From AC-37 sp036389105 (GTDB taxonomy: Bacteria; Actinomycetota; Thermoleophilia; Solirubrobacterales; Thermoleophilaceae), in contig DASVQK010000021.1 of assembly GCA_036389105.1 (NCBI GenBank), positions 1 through 22,137 on the forward strand: a DNA stretch of 22,137 nucleotides, given 5' to 3'. Made by a program: the position numbers and the translations under genes. A model generated the notes under the pieces. That model worked only from the letters and a program-made list of their open reading frames with translations, was not told where the DNA came from and made no database searches. Of the stretch, positions 1-7,280 are shown piece by piece; position 1 is the first letter of the stretch, and each line of letters starts with the position of its first letter.

Positions 1-1
1 C

Positions 2-415
2 CCGGACGTCCGCCTGGTCGTCCTGGGCGTGGACGACGACGAGGCGACGGTGGTCGGCTGCGCCGCGGCGGGCGTGCTCGGCTACCTCGCCCGCGACGCG
101 ACCGCGGCCGAGCTCGTCCAGGCGATCGAGCGGGTGGCCAAGGGCGAGCTGGTATGCCCACCGCGGACCGTCGAGACGCTCTTCCGCTGGCTGTCGCGGC
201 GGCCCGGGCGCATGACTGCGTCGGCGCTCGACGGGCTCACGCGGCGGGAGCGCGAGGTCATCGAGCTGGTCGGGCGCGGCCTGTCGAACAAGCAGATCGC
301 GGATCGGCTCTACATCCAGGTCGCGACCGTCAAGAGCCACGTGCACAGCATCCTCACGAAGCTCGGCCTGGATCGCCGGGCGGAGGTCGTGGCGCTCCTC
401 CGCGACACCGCATAG
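2..415 (+). CDS. LuxR-family response regulator, 3' part (5' end outside window)
   Basis: The reading frame is open from the left edge, so the start lies upstream; 137 residues are visible. The first ~55 look like the second half of a receiver (REC) domain: a VVLGVDDDE strand, a GVLGYLARDA stretch where the conserved Lys/Thr region falls, then an alpha-5-like helix (AAELVQAIERVAKGE). The phospho-acceptor Asp would be upstream and cannot be checked. The last ~60 residues are a GerE/LuxR helix-turn-helix, with LTRREREVIELVGRGLSNKQ followed by IADRLYIQVATVKSHVHSIL, the usual DNA-binding signature of NarL/FixJ regulators. It is a DNA-binding transcription regulator, presumably controlled by a histidine kinase encoded to the left. 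Its target genes cannot be told from the sequence. Confidence 0.9.
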   Translation, partial: PDVRLVVLGVDDDEATVVGCAAAGVLGYLARDATAAELVQAIERVAKGELVCPPRTVETLFRWLSRRPGRMTASALDGLTRREREVIELVGRGLSNKQIADRLYIQVATVKSHVHSILTKLGLDRRAEVVALLRDTA

Positions 416-726
416 GTGTTCTGCATCAAGCGCCCCTCACTCTGCGCTCAAGGAACGCGGAGTGCACCTACTACGTCCTGCGATCTAGATCCCCGCGGCG
501 CAAGACCGATCCTTGGACCGATGACAACGCACGCCGGACGCGCGACAGTTGCGCTGCGGCGTGGACGTACCGGGGACACACGGCACCGACAGCGCGGGCC
601 GGGTCCGGGACCTACGCGCGTTTCGAGGCGGGACTCGTGCGCCGGTCGCGGGCCAGACGAGCGGGAGGGGGGCTCGACACGGCCGCGGCCGGTGCGCGGT
701 GTCCGCGCCCCGGTGCCTCTATACGA
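416..726. other. 311-base gene-free stretch between regulator and fusion gene
   Basis: No frame here has convincing protein character. The reading frames that cross it are Arg/Pro-rich shadows or 5' extensions of the next gene. Apart from the hairpin at 438-464 I see no repeat or RNA structure. It is long for this gene-dense window and presumably holds the promoter of the gene at 727. Confidence 0.5.
438..464 (+). terminator. Possible terminator hairpin after the LuxR gene
   Basis: The arms CACTCTGCG (438-446) and CGCGGAGTG (456-464) pair over 9 bp with one G-T wobble and a 9-base loop, starting 22 bases after the stop codon. No T-run follows, so it could equally be an attenuator or a processing site. 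Confidence 0.4.
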
Positions 727-1731
727 ATGGCCGCCCAGCCGCGACCTAGCGTCCTGGTCGTCGGCGGCAGCCGGACCGTGCCGTCGCGAACCCGCGCGCT
801 GCTCGAGGCTGTGGCGACGGCCGTCGAGCAGGCGGGCGCGGTGCCCGAGCTCTGGGACGTCAGGAAGGCGGCGCGGCCCGGTGTGCTTCGCGGCGCCGCG
901 TCGAGGGCGCAGGCGCTCGTCGTGGTCACGCCCACGTATCACGGCTCGTACTCCGGGCTCGTGAAGCACGCGCTCGACCAGCTCGATCCCACGCTGGTGG
1001 GCGGCAAGCCGGTCGCCCTCATGTCCACCACGGGGCCGGTCCCGACGCCGCAGGCGCTCGACCACCTGCGGATCGTGGCCGGCGCGCTCGACGCGTTCGC
1101 CATACCGGCGCAGATCGTGGCCACCGAGGCCGGCTTCAAGCGGCGCGGCGGCAGCTACGAGATCGCCGACGACCTGCTGCGCCAGCGCGTGCGCGCCGTG
1201 GTGCAGGAGCTGGTGCTGGTCGCATGGCGGCTGAGCGCGCCAGGCGATCTCGGCCTGCATCCGGAGCCCGCGGGCAACGGCGGCGACCCGGCCGCGGCCG
1301 CGACGGCGGACCCGCTGAGCCGACCGCGCGACGACTACCCGTACCAGATCATGCGGGCGGTCGAGTACATCCACGCGAACTTCGCGAAGGGCCAGCTGCG
1401 GCTCGACGCCGTGGCCCGCGCGGCGCACATGAGCCGCTATCACTTCTCGCGCACGTTCAAGCGGGTGACCGGGGTCCGTTTCATCGAGTACGTGACGAGC
1501 TTGCGACTGGCGCAGGGTTGCGTGCTGCTGGCGGACAGCGAGCAGACGATCACGGCGGTCGCGTTCGCGGTCGGCTACCAGGATCTACGCCCGTTCGAGC
1601 GGGCCTTCAAGAAGGAGCTCGGCTACGCGCCGTCGCAGTACCGCCGGCGCGTGCGCGCGGGGCTCGAGGTCCGGCCCGTGGCGGGCCTCGGTCCCGAGAC
1701 CGCGCGCGGCGCCCCTCCGGGCACGGTGTGA
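727..1731 (+). CDS. Fusion of flavodoxin-like NAD(P)H-FMN reductase domain and AraC-type HTH regulator
   Basis: 334 residues. Residues 8 to ~165 look like the NADPH-dependent FMN reductase fold: a first strand VLVVGG, a phosphate-binding loop GGSRTVPSRTR (from 13) and TPTYHGSYSGLVKHALD (from 68), close to the flavin-contact motif of SsuE/azoreductase-type reductases. A ~35-residue Ala/Pro/Gly linker leads to an AraC/XylS DNA-binding domain (~205-310) with two helix-turn-helices: DAVARAAHMSRYHFSRTFKR (helices around 224-249) and AVAFAVGYQDLRPFERAFKK plus APSQYRR (274-308). ATG 727 is chosen because the frame before it has no domain character and the reductase strand starts right after it; no clear ribosome site is seen. 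By inference it is a one-component regulator sensing flavin, redox state or a quinone-like ligand. Whether it still catalyses reduction is unknown. The ordinary AraC family has a cupin-type sensor here instead. Confidence 0.85.
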   Translation: MAAQPRPSVLVVGGSRTVPSRTRALLEAVATAVEQAGAVPELWDVRKAARPGVLRGAASRAQALVVVTPTYHGSYSGLVKHALDQLDPTLVGGKPVALMSTTGPVPTPQALDHLRIVAGALDAFAIPAQIVATEAGFKRRGGSYEIADDLLRQRVRAVVQELVLVAWRLSAPGDLGLHPEPAGNGGDPAAAATADPLSRPRDDYPYQIMRAVEYIHANFAKGQLRLDAVARAAHMSRYHFSRTFKRVTGVRFIEYVTSLRLAQGCVLLADSEQTITAVAFAVGYQDLRPFERAFKKELGYAPSQYRRRVRAGLEVRPVAGLGPETARGAPPGTV

Positions 1732-1751
1732 GCCCTCATCGCCCAGCGCAG

Positions 1752-1757
1752 TAGGGT
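1752..1757 (+). promoter_or_regulatory. Candidate -10 element of a leaderless gene
   Basis: TAGGGT lies 6 bases before GTG 1764, so a transcript starting ~7 bases downstream would begin at the start codon. It fits the TAnnnT form of actinobacterial -10 elements. No clear -35 was seen. Confidence 0.4.
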
Positions 1758-1763
1758 CCCGCC

Positions 1764-2369
1764 GTGGCCGCCACGCTGAGCGATCCGCCACACGGGTGGC
1801 GGGCGCTGATGGAGGAACTCGCCCTCCCGGCGGAGAGCGAGGCGCCGCCTCCGGAGGAACCGGAGCCTCGTGGCCTGCTCGAGCGACTCGGAAGGCTCAC
1901 CCGGTCGATCTCGCCCACGCACCGCGCGGTGTCGGAGAGCGATGCGCTCAACGCGGCGCTCGGGCTGCGCATCGCGGAGATGCCCCAGCGTGTGAACCCC
2001 GGCGGTCCCGAGGGGCACTTCTACCAGGAGGGCGAGACGGTCATGGAGGGCGAGCGATACGGTCGCGAGATCGAGATCGGGATCGGCGCGGACCGCTACC
2101 GCATCCGGCTCAGGGGAGCGACCCGCGAGTTCCACGTCCGGTCGGAGGACGGACGCTTGATCGCGAGCGAGAGCTCACCGGAGGCGATTCGCGCGGCGGT
2201 GGCCTCGCTGACACCTGACGAGCGCTGGGAGGGGGTTGAGGCCGAGTCCGGACCGCAGGGTGTCTTCGTGAGGCACCGGGTCGAGGGCATGAAGCGCAAG
2301 CAGGAGGGCCTCTGGTACCTGGACCTCTGGCTCGCCGAGAAGCTGGCCGAGCTGGCGGGCCCCGCCTAG
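1764..2369 (+). CDS. Hypothetical soluble acidic protein, unrecognised
   Basis: 201 residues from GTG 1764; ATG 1809 (MEELALP) is the alternative. The GTG is preferred because a TAGGGT element sits exactly where a leaderless transcript needs it. The protein is rich in Glu and Arg and has no signal peptide or membrane segment. Residues ~14-45 are Glu/Pro-rich and probably disordered. Residues ~85-180 alternate charged and hydrophobic positions as in a beta-rich domain (for example REIEIGIGADRYRIRLRG, then GVFVRHRVEGMKRKQEGLWY). I recognise no family and no catalytic motif. It starts 32 bases after the fusion regulator on the same strand, so readthrough is possible. It faces the delta-60 gene tail to tail with a 36-base gap. 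Confidence 0.75.
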   Translation: MAATLSDPPHGWRALMEELALPAESEAPPPEEPEPRGLLERLGRLTRSISPTHRAVSESDALNAALGLRIAEMPQRVNPGGPEGHFYQEGETVMEGERYGREIEIGIGADRYRIRLRGATREFHVRSEDGRLIASESSPEAIRAAVASLTPDERWEGVEAESGPQGVFVRHRVEGMKRKQEGLWYLDLWLAEKLAELAGPA

Positions 2370-2405
2370 CCGCTCTCGAACCGCGTTCACCTGGCGGAAC
2401 CACGG

Positions 2406-5400
2406 CTACCTCGCCGCGCGGATCACCTTCTCACAGCCCTTGACCTTGTCGGCCTTGTCGACGGTCGCCCTGTCCTTCTTGCCCTTGCCGCAGTCGACCC
2501 TCTCCTTCTTGCGGTTCCTGGCATTCACCGCGTCGTTGCCCGCGCCGCCCTTGTACCTATCGGGCCCGGGCCCGCCGGTGAGCTTGTCCTTGCCCGCGCC
2601 GCCGTCCAGCTTGTCCTTGCCCTTCCCGCCCTTGAGCACGTCGTTGCCCGCCTCACCCTTGAGCGTGTCGTTGCCCTTCCCGCCGTCCAGCGTGTCCTTG
2701 CCGGCGCCTCCGCACATGAGGTCGTTGCGCCCCTTCCCGCTGAGCTTGTCGTTGCCGGCGAGTCCCGCCATCACGTCCACGCCCGCGGTGCCGGTCAGCT
2801 TCTCGCCCGCCAGGGTGCCGAAGACCGTCGCCGTCTTCCCGGCGCACCTCGGAACCGGCGACGGGCCTGGTCCTGGGCCGGGGCCCGGTCCGGGGCCGGG
2901 GCCAGGTCCGGGTCCGGGCTCGCCGTCCGGCAGGTAGCGGGCCAGCGCCTGGTCGCCGGCCGGGTCGGAGGCCGCGCTGTATCCCGCGGCCACGATCTTG
3001 CCGCCGGGCTGGAGGCCGACCGCGACAGCGAAATCGCTGACAGCCGGCAGGAAGCCGGTCAGCACCTTCCCGTCCCCGCCTCCGAAGCTCGAATCGGGCT
3101 CGCCGGTCGGCGTGTAGCGGGCCAAGGCGAAGTCGCCCGACGTGGGGTCGCCGAGGTCGACCGAGTTCCCCGCGACCAGGATCTTCCCGTCGGCCTGGAG
3201 CGCGATGTCGCTGGCCCGGTCGCTCGCTCCGAAGTCGTCGATCACGAGGCCGTCGCCGCCGCCGAACGTCGGGTCCGGAGCCCCGTCCGCGGTGTACCGC
3301 AGCACGCCGAAGTCGCTGACGCCGGCCACCATGACGAGCTTCCCGTCGGGCTGGGCGATCAGCTCATTCACGCGGAACGGCTCGAAGTCGGTGGTCACGA
3401 ACCCGTCGCCGCCGCCGAAGCTCAGGTCGAGGTCTCCGTCCGCCTCGTAGCGGGCGAGTCCGGTGTCCGCGGTGGCCGAGGCCCGGAACGCGACGACGAA
3501 CTTCCCGCCTGCCAGCCCGAGCACGTCAGAGGCTGCCGACCCGGGCAGGAAGGGCGCGATCCCGTCGCCACCGCCAAAGCTCGGGTCCGGGATCCCCGCC
3601 GGGGTGAACTTCCTGATCAGCTGGCTGCCGCCGTTGAGGGTCGTGACCACGAGGCTGTCGTCGGCCAGCAGACCGTGCCCGGTCTGGCCGTCGGCGATGT
3701 TCAGCTTCCCGTCGCCGCTGAACGTCGTGTCCAACGACCCGTTCGCGTCCAACCTCGCGAAGACCGCACCGCTGGGTGTTGGCCCCACCCCGTCGGGGTC
3801 GTCGCTGCCCGCGATGACGATCTTTCCGTCGTCGCCGACCGACATGCCCCCGATGCTCTCGAAACCACCCGGGGAGAACGAGACGGTGGCGACGCCGCCG
3901 CTTCCGAAGCCGGAGTCGAGCGAGCCGTCGGCGTCGTAGCGAGCGAGCTCGTGGTTGAAGCCGCCTCGCTCGCCGAGCGTGGTCTCTCCGTGAACGAGGA
4001 CCTTGCCGTCGGCGTAGACGTGGCCCGAGGTGGCGAAATCCTCGCTCGGCTCGGTAATCAAAGGGTCGTCGGCGATGCCGTTGCCGCTGAAGGTCGGATC
4101 GAGATCGCCGTCCGCCTCGTAACGGGCGACGGCCGCGCCGCCGAGCGTCTGGCCGGCGGCGATCACCTTGCCGCCGGGCTCGGCGCGGACGCCGAGCACC
4201 CCGTCACCCTCGGGATTGGTCACCAGGCCGTCGGTGCCGAAGTGCGTGGAGGGGTCGGCGTCGGTGGTCGAGTCGAGGCTCCCGTTCGGGTTGTAGCGCG
4301 CGACCGCGGAGTCGAACGTCGTCGGGTCGCCGGGCGGCGTGGTCTGCACGGTCCCGGCCACGAGGATCTTCGCGTCGACGGCGAGCGTGACCGCCTCGGC
4401 GCCGCCCTCGGAATCGGGACCGAAGCCCGTCGTGACCTTCCCGTCCATGCCCACGGGGTCGAAGGTGGTGTCGAGGCTGCCGTCGACGGCGTTGTAGCGG
4501 GCGAGGCCGAAGTTGCTCCCGCTGTCTCCGGCCGCGAGGATCTTGCCGTCGGACTGGATCGCCACGTCGTGGGCCACGTCGATCCCCGCCCCCACGTCCG
4601 TGGTCACGATGCCGTCCGTGTCGAAGTGGGTCGCCGGGTCTGCGTCGGCGTTCGTGTCGAGGCTCCCGTCGGCGTTCAACCGGACCAGGGAGAAGAACGA
4701 ACCGCTGGGTCCCGCGACGACGATCTTGTCGCCGCCGCCGATCGCCACACCCTCGGCCACGTCGTCGCCACCCAGGTCGACCGTGCGCTTGCCGTCGCCG
4801 TCGAACGCACCGTCCGGGGTCCCGGCGGACGTGTAGCGCGACACCGTCATGTCGCGCGGGGCGGAGCCGACACTTCCGACGACCACGACCCTCCCGACCG
4901 AGTCGATCGCCAGCGCCATGGTGCTCTCGGCGCCGCTGAAGAGGTCGGTGCTGACCTTGCCGTCGCCGTCGAAGGTCGGGTCGAGGTCCCCATCCGGCTC
5001 GTAGCGGGCCACGAGCTGGGTGGTGCCGGAGCCGGCGACGACGATGGTCCCGCCGGCGCCGAGCTCGACGTCGTTGGCCCGCTCGGTGCCCCCGAAGTCG
5101 GTCGTGACGACCCCGTCGCCCCCGAAGCTGGGGTCGAGCGTGCCGTCGGGCATGTAGCGCGCGACCAGGAAGTCGTCGCCCCCGCTCGCCTCGGAGATCG
5201 CGTTCTTGCTGCCGGCGATCACGTACTTGCCGTCGGCCTGGCGCACGATCGAGGTGGCGGGGCCGTCCCGCCGCACCTGGCCGAGGTTCTGGATCAGCTT
5301 CCCATCGCCGTCGAAGCTGGGATCGAGGTCGCCGGCCGCTCCGAGCGCCAGGGCGGCGCAGACGAGGGCCGCCACCAGCGCCGCCGCCACCGACAGCAAG

Positions 5401-5438
5401 AGCCATCTGGGCCTGGGGTTGGAGCTTCTGAAGGGCAT
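2406..5438 (-). CDS. Secreted delta-60 repeat protein with RTX-like calcium-binding C-terminus
   Basis: 1010 residues from ATG 5438. A basic N-terminus and a hydrophobic stretch (WLLLSVAAALVAALVCAALA) form a signal peptide or anchor. Then come 14 delta-60 repeats of ~50-65 residues, each marked by G-x-LDPSF-x-GDG followed by an ADGKI(V)VAG strand; this family is thought to fold like a beta-propeller. Repeats five and seven carry an inserted DADPxTHF segment. A (PG)9P linker follows, then a Cys-containing spacer, nine consecutive RTX-like nonapeptides (GGxGxDxLx), and a conserved-looking tail with VDCGKGKKD and VKGCEKV. RTX repeats usually bind calcium and fold outside the cell; here many positions are Lys. 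The role is probably surface adhesion or structure, but the ligand is unknown. A TTG at 5501 would add 21 residues ahead of the signal peptide and is less likely. Confidence 0.85.
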   Translation of the reverse strand: MPFRSSNPRPRWLLLSVAAALVAALVCAALALGAAGDLDPSFDGDGKLIQNLGQVRRDGPATSIVRQADGKYVIAGSKNAISEASGGDDFLVARYMPDGTLDPSFGGDGVVTTDFGGTERANDVELGAGGTIVVAGSGTTQLVARYEPDGDLDPTFDGDGKVSTDLFSGAESTMALAIDSVGRVVVVGSVGSAPRDMTVSRYTSAGTPDGAFDGDGKRTVDLGGDDVAEGVAIGGGDKIVVAGPSGSFFSLVRLNADGSLDTNADADPATHFDTDGIVTTDVGAGIDVAHDVAIQSDGKILAAGDSGSNFGLARYNAVDGSLDTTFDPVGMDGKVTTGFGPDSEGGAEAVTLAVDAKILVAGTVQTTPPGDPTTFDSAVARYNPNGSLDSTTDADPSTHFGTDGLVTNPEGDGVLGVRAEPGGKVIAAGQTLGGAAVARYEADGDLDPTFSGNGIADDPLITEPSEDFATSGHVYADGKVLVHGETTLGERGGFNHELARYDADGSLDSGFGSGGVATVSFSPGGFESIGGMSVGDDGKIVIAGSDDPDGVGPTPSGAVFARLDANGSLDTTFSGDGKLNIADGQTGHGLLADDSLVVTTLNGGSQLIRKFTPAGIPDPSFGGGDGIAPFLPGSAASDVLGLAGGKFVVAFRASATADTGLARYEADGDLDLSFGGGDGFVTTDFEPFRVNELIAQPDGKLVMVAGVSDFGVLRYTADGAPDPTFGGGDGLVIDDFGASDRASDIALQADGKILVAGNSVDLGDPTSGDFALARYTPTGEPDSSFGGGDGKVLTGFLPAVSDFAVAVGLQPGGKIVAAGYSAASDPAGDQALARYLPDGEPGPGPGPGPGPGPGPGPGPSPVPRCAGKTATVFGTLAGEKLTGTAGVDVMAGLAGNDKLSGKGRNDLMCGGAGKDTLDGGKGNDTLKGEAGNDVLKGGKGKDKLDGGAGKDKLTGGPGPDRYKGGAGNDAVNARNRKKERVDCGKGKKDRATVDKADKVKGCEKVIRAAR
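2523..2765 (-). repeat. Nine tandem RTX-like nonapeptide repeats
   Basis: Nine 27-base units encode GLAGNDKLS, GKGRNDLMC, GGAGKDTLD, GGKGNDTLK, GEAGNDVLK, GGKGKDKLD, GGAGKDKLT, GGPGPDRYK and GGAGNDAVN with no gap. One unit carries a Cys that could pair with a Cys in the flanks. Confidence 0.85.
2862..2918 (-). repeat. Pro-Gly tract encoding a (PG)9P linker
   Basis: Nineteen codons alternate Pro and Gly between the delta-60 region and the RTX region. All four Pro codons and both GGA and GGC glycine codons occur, so the peptide appears conserved while the DNA has drifted. Confidence 0.9.
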
Positions 5439-5467
5439 CGGTGGAGCCGACCGGCACGCGATTGGCG

Positions 5468-5473
5468 TGTCAA
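5468..5473 (-). promoter_or_regulatory. Possible -35 hexamer (TTGACA) for the delta-60 gene
   Basis: A perfect TTGACA on the minus strand lies 29 bases before ATG 5438. At 17-base spacing the -10 position reads TCGGCT, which is poor, so the promoter is doubtful. Confidence 0.2.
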
Positions 5474-5492
5474 CGCTCTCACCGTTGCACGC

Positions 5493-5522
5493 AAAAAGCA
5501 ATCTCGAGCGGCGGGGCCGCCG
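5493..5522 (-). terminator. Weak terminator candidate between small membrane protein and delta-60 gene
   Basis: On the minus strand a CGGCG-GCCC-CGCCG hairpin (5522-5509) is followed 11 bases later by five T (5497-5493). The T-run is further away than usual, so this is weak. Confidence 0.25.
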
Positions 5523-5544
5523 GGGGTGAGCTCGGCTCAGGGCC

Positions 5545-5766
5545 TCACTCGGCGTGCTTTTCGCGTTCGAGCTCGGGACGGCCGAAGCCGGGCTGGGGTC
5601 CAGGTCTGAGGACCCGAGGGCGTCGCGCGTCGGTGGGCTTGTTCAGGACCTTGGGAGACTTGCGATCGTTGCCTCCCCCTCCGACGGCGGCGCCCACGCC
5701 GATACCGATCGCGGCGAGCGCGACCACAGCGGCGACCACGAAGCGCCGCCTGCGCCAGCCGGTCAC
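5545..5766 (-). CDS. Small single-span membrane protein, unrecognised
   Basis: 73 residues from GTG 5766. That start codon overlaps the stop of the upstream sialidase-like gene as GTGA, which decides the start and suggests translational coupling. The N-terminus GWRRRR is followed by a strongly hydrophobic Ala/Val/Gly segment (FVVAAVVALAAIGIGVGAAV, ~9-28), so the positive-inside rule puts the short N-terminus in the cytoplasm. The remaining ~45 residues are Pro/Arg-rich (KSPKVLNKPTDARRPRVLRP) and end in charged residues; they probably lie outside and unfolded. An ATG at 5814 exists in the same frame but would overlap the neighbour by 52 bases. I recognise no family. The context suggests a partner of the lipoprotein encoded just before it. 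Confidence 0.6.
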   Translation of the reverse strand: MTGWRRRRFVVAAVVALAAIGIGVGAAVGGGGNDRKSPKVLNKPTDARRPRVLRPGPQPGFGRPELEREKHAE

Positions 5767-7235
5767 TCGAACACCACCGCCGACACGTGTACCTCCTGGG
5801 AGGTGTATGTCCATCGGCTGGCGCAGCCTTTGGAGGAGTCTGAGTGGGGCATGATGAACTGGGCCGTCCCGTCGTCTTTGAAGCCGATTAACTGAAGCTC
5901 GTTGTAATCGCCCCAGTAGCCCCGCGCGTCAGGGCATACCACCTGGCCCTCGACGAGATCGAAGGGCAGGAACAGCCGCGTTCCGTCGGGAAGGACCGTG
6001 AGGTCGCCCTCCTTGATGCTGACGGTGTTGCCGCTCGGGTCGTCTTCGGTACTCATGTATGTCGCCTTCCACGCCGGCCGCAGCCCGAGGAACCCCGGGA
6101 AGGCGCGCACGCTGGGGTTGAACTGCTGTCCCTCGATGCTGAAGTTGCCGGGCGTGGTGCCCCACTCGGGCACGTCCCTGCAAACGCCGCTCAGGTCGAA
6201 GCTGCACCGACTGCCACGGACGTAGAACCTGTTCGTGTCGGTGTCCTTGACCGTGTATAGCGTCCGGACGCCGTCGTTCCCCGCCTTGCTCGTGGCCCCC
6301 ACGTCATACGAGAACTGATAGCCGGTGCGCAGCTTTCGGTCGGAGAGCTGAACCCGGGGGTTCCCGGCGGTGGAGTTGCTCGCCAGGATCGGCTTGTCCC
6401 AGGCGCCGCCGGTAAAGCGGTTCAGGTAGACGCCTCCGTCCCCCGCGATTGCGCCCACGTAGAGCGACCCGGTCGACCGGTCGAATCTGAGGCGGGGGTG
6501 GGAGAACATCTTCATTCCCGGGAACGGGTCGGCCATGAGCTTGAAGTGGCCATCGTCGTCGGGGGCTCTGTACACGTCGATTCTCGCAGCGTTGACGTCC
6601 ACGTAGGCCGCGTAGACGCTGCGGTCGCGGGCGCTGCCGGCCGCGGCCATGCTGCCGCCGTCGTAGAAATGCGAGTTGTTGCTCACGCATTCGAGGCTCT
6701 TGAAGGTGATCCCGCCATCCCGCGAGCGCGCGATGCACGCGCCGCCGATGTACCCGTCCAGGTCGCCGCTGATTCCCCCCGCGGGCATCTTCGAGGACGG
6801 GATCGCAAGGTTGGAGATGAACACGTTGCGCTGGTCGAGGAAGTCGCTGGTGATCGCGGGGTCGCCCCAGAGGGCGGCCCAGCCCGGGGGCGGCGGCACC
6901 GCCCCTCCGTACTTCCAGCTCTTTCCCAAGTCGGTCGAGTACGACCAGCCCAGCTTCGTCGCTCCTGGATGCACGACACGGCCGGTCGGGCTGTAGTCGA
7001 CCTTCCCGGCGGCGTCCGTGCCGTCGTTGTAGGTGACGGTAATGACCTGCTTGCCCTCGAAGAAGCTCACGTTGGCGGCGGTCTCGGATTGGTTGCCCTT
7101 GATCGTCGGGTCCTCGGCACTCCGTCCGGTGACCGAGACATCGGGCGGTAGCTCGTCACCACATCCGCTTGGGCCGCAGCCCGCGATGGCGAGCCCAGCA
7201 AGGAGCGCCGACGCGGCAGCGGCCGGACGTCGCAG
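5763..7235 (-). CDS. Sialidase/BNR-like beta-propeller lipoprotein with probable CTG start
   Basis: 490 residues if translation starts at CTG 7235. The frame then begins L-RRPAAAASALLAGLAIAGC, a textbook lipoprotein signal with lipobox IAGC (Cys at 20). No ATG, GTG or TTG occurs in this frame between the upstream stop (7284-7286) and GTG 7070, which is residue 56 and would remove the signal. The mature part carries Asp-box motifs of the BNR/sialidase type (STDLGKSW and SRDGGITF) and long beta-strand patterns, consistent with a six-bladed propeller. I could not identify the sialidase Arg triad, so sugar cleavage is not shown; many such propellers only bind. Secreted Cys residues (near CSFDLSGVC) could form disulfides. 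The gene starts divergently from the acyl-CoA synthetase, 116 bases apart, and is followed by a 4-base overlap with the small membrane protein gene. Confidence 0.75.
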   Translation of the reverse strand: MRRPAAAASALLAGLAIAGCGPSGCGDELPPDVSVTGRSAEDPTIKGNQSETAANVSFFEGKQVITVTYNDGTDAAGKVDYSPTGRVVHPGATKLGWSYSTDLGKSWKYGGAVPPPPGWAALWGDPAITSDFLDQRNVFISNLAIPSSKMPAGGISGDLDGYIGGACIARSRDGGITFKSLECVSNNSHFYDGGSMAAAGSARDRSVYAAYVDVNAARIDVYRAPDDDGHFKLMADPFPGMKMFSHPRLRFDRSTGSLYVGAIAGDGGVYLNRFTGGAWDKPILASNSTAGNPRVQLSDRKLRTGYQFSYDVGATSKAGNDGVRTLYTVKDTDTNRFYVRGSRCSFDLSGVCRDVPEWGTTPGNFSIEGQQFNPSVRAFPGFLGLRPAWKATYMSTEDDPSGNTVSIKEGDLTVLPDGTRLFLPFDLVEGQVVCPDARGYWGDYNELQLIGFKDDGTAQFIMPHSDSSKGCASRWTYTSQEVHVSAVVFE

Positions 7236-7280
7236 CCTCGGTCGGTCCCTGGCGGAGAGAGGCGTGCCCGAGATTGCTGG

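Noticed and set aside
154..726. N-terminal extension of the FMN-reductase/AraC frame back to 154
   Set aside because: It overlaps the LuxR gene and reads as Arg/Ala/Pro/Gly shadow sequence; domain character starts only at 727.
2367..2408. TAGCCG...CGGCTA inverted repeat between the convergent genes at 2369 and 2406 as a bidirectional terminator
   Set aside because: Only 6 bp with a 30-base loop, and half of each arm is the facing TAG stop codons, so the symmetry is expected.
2509..2925. Short tandem repeats resembling a CRISPR array or satellite
   Set aside because: The periodicity is 27 bases and codon-phased; it encodes RTX nonapeptides and a Pro-Gly linker, with no spacers.
3675..5609. 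644-residue open frame on plus opposite the delta-60 gene
   Set aside because: It mirrors the antisense of a repeat-rich, GC-rich gene; the Val/Gly/Arg composition is that of a shadow, and it has no start context or motif.
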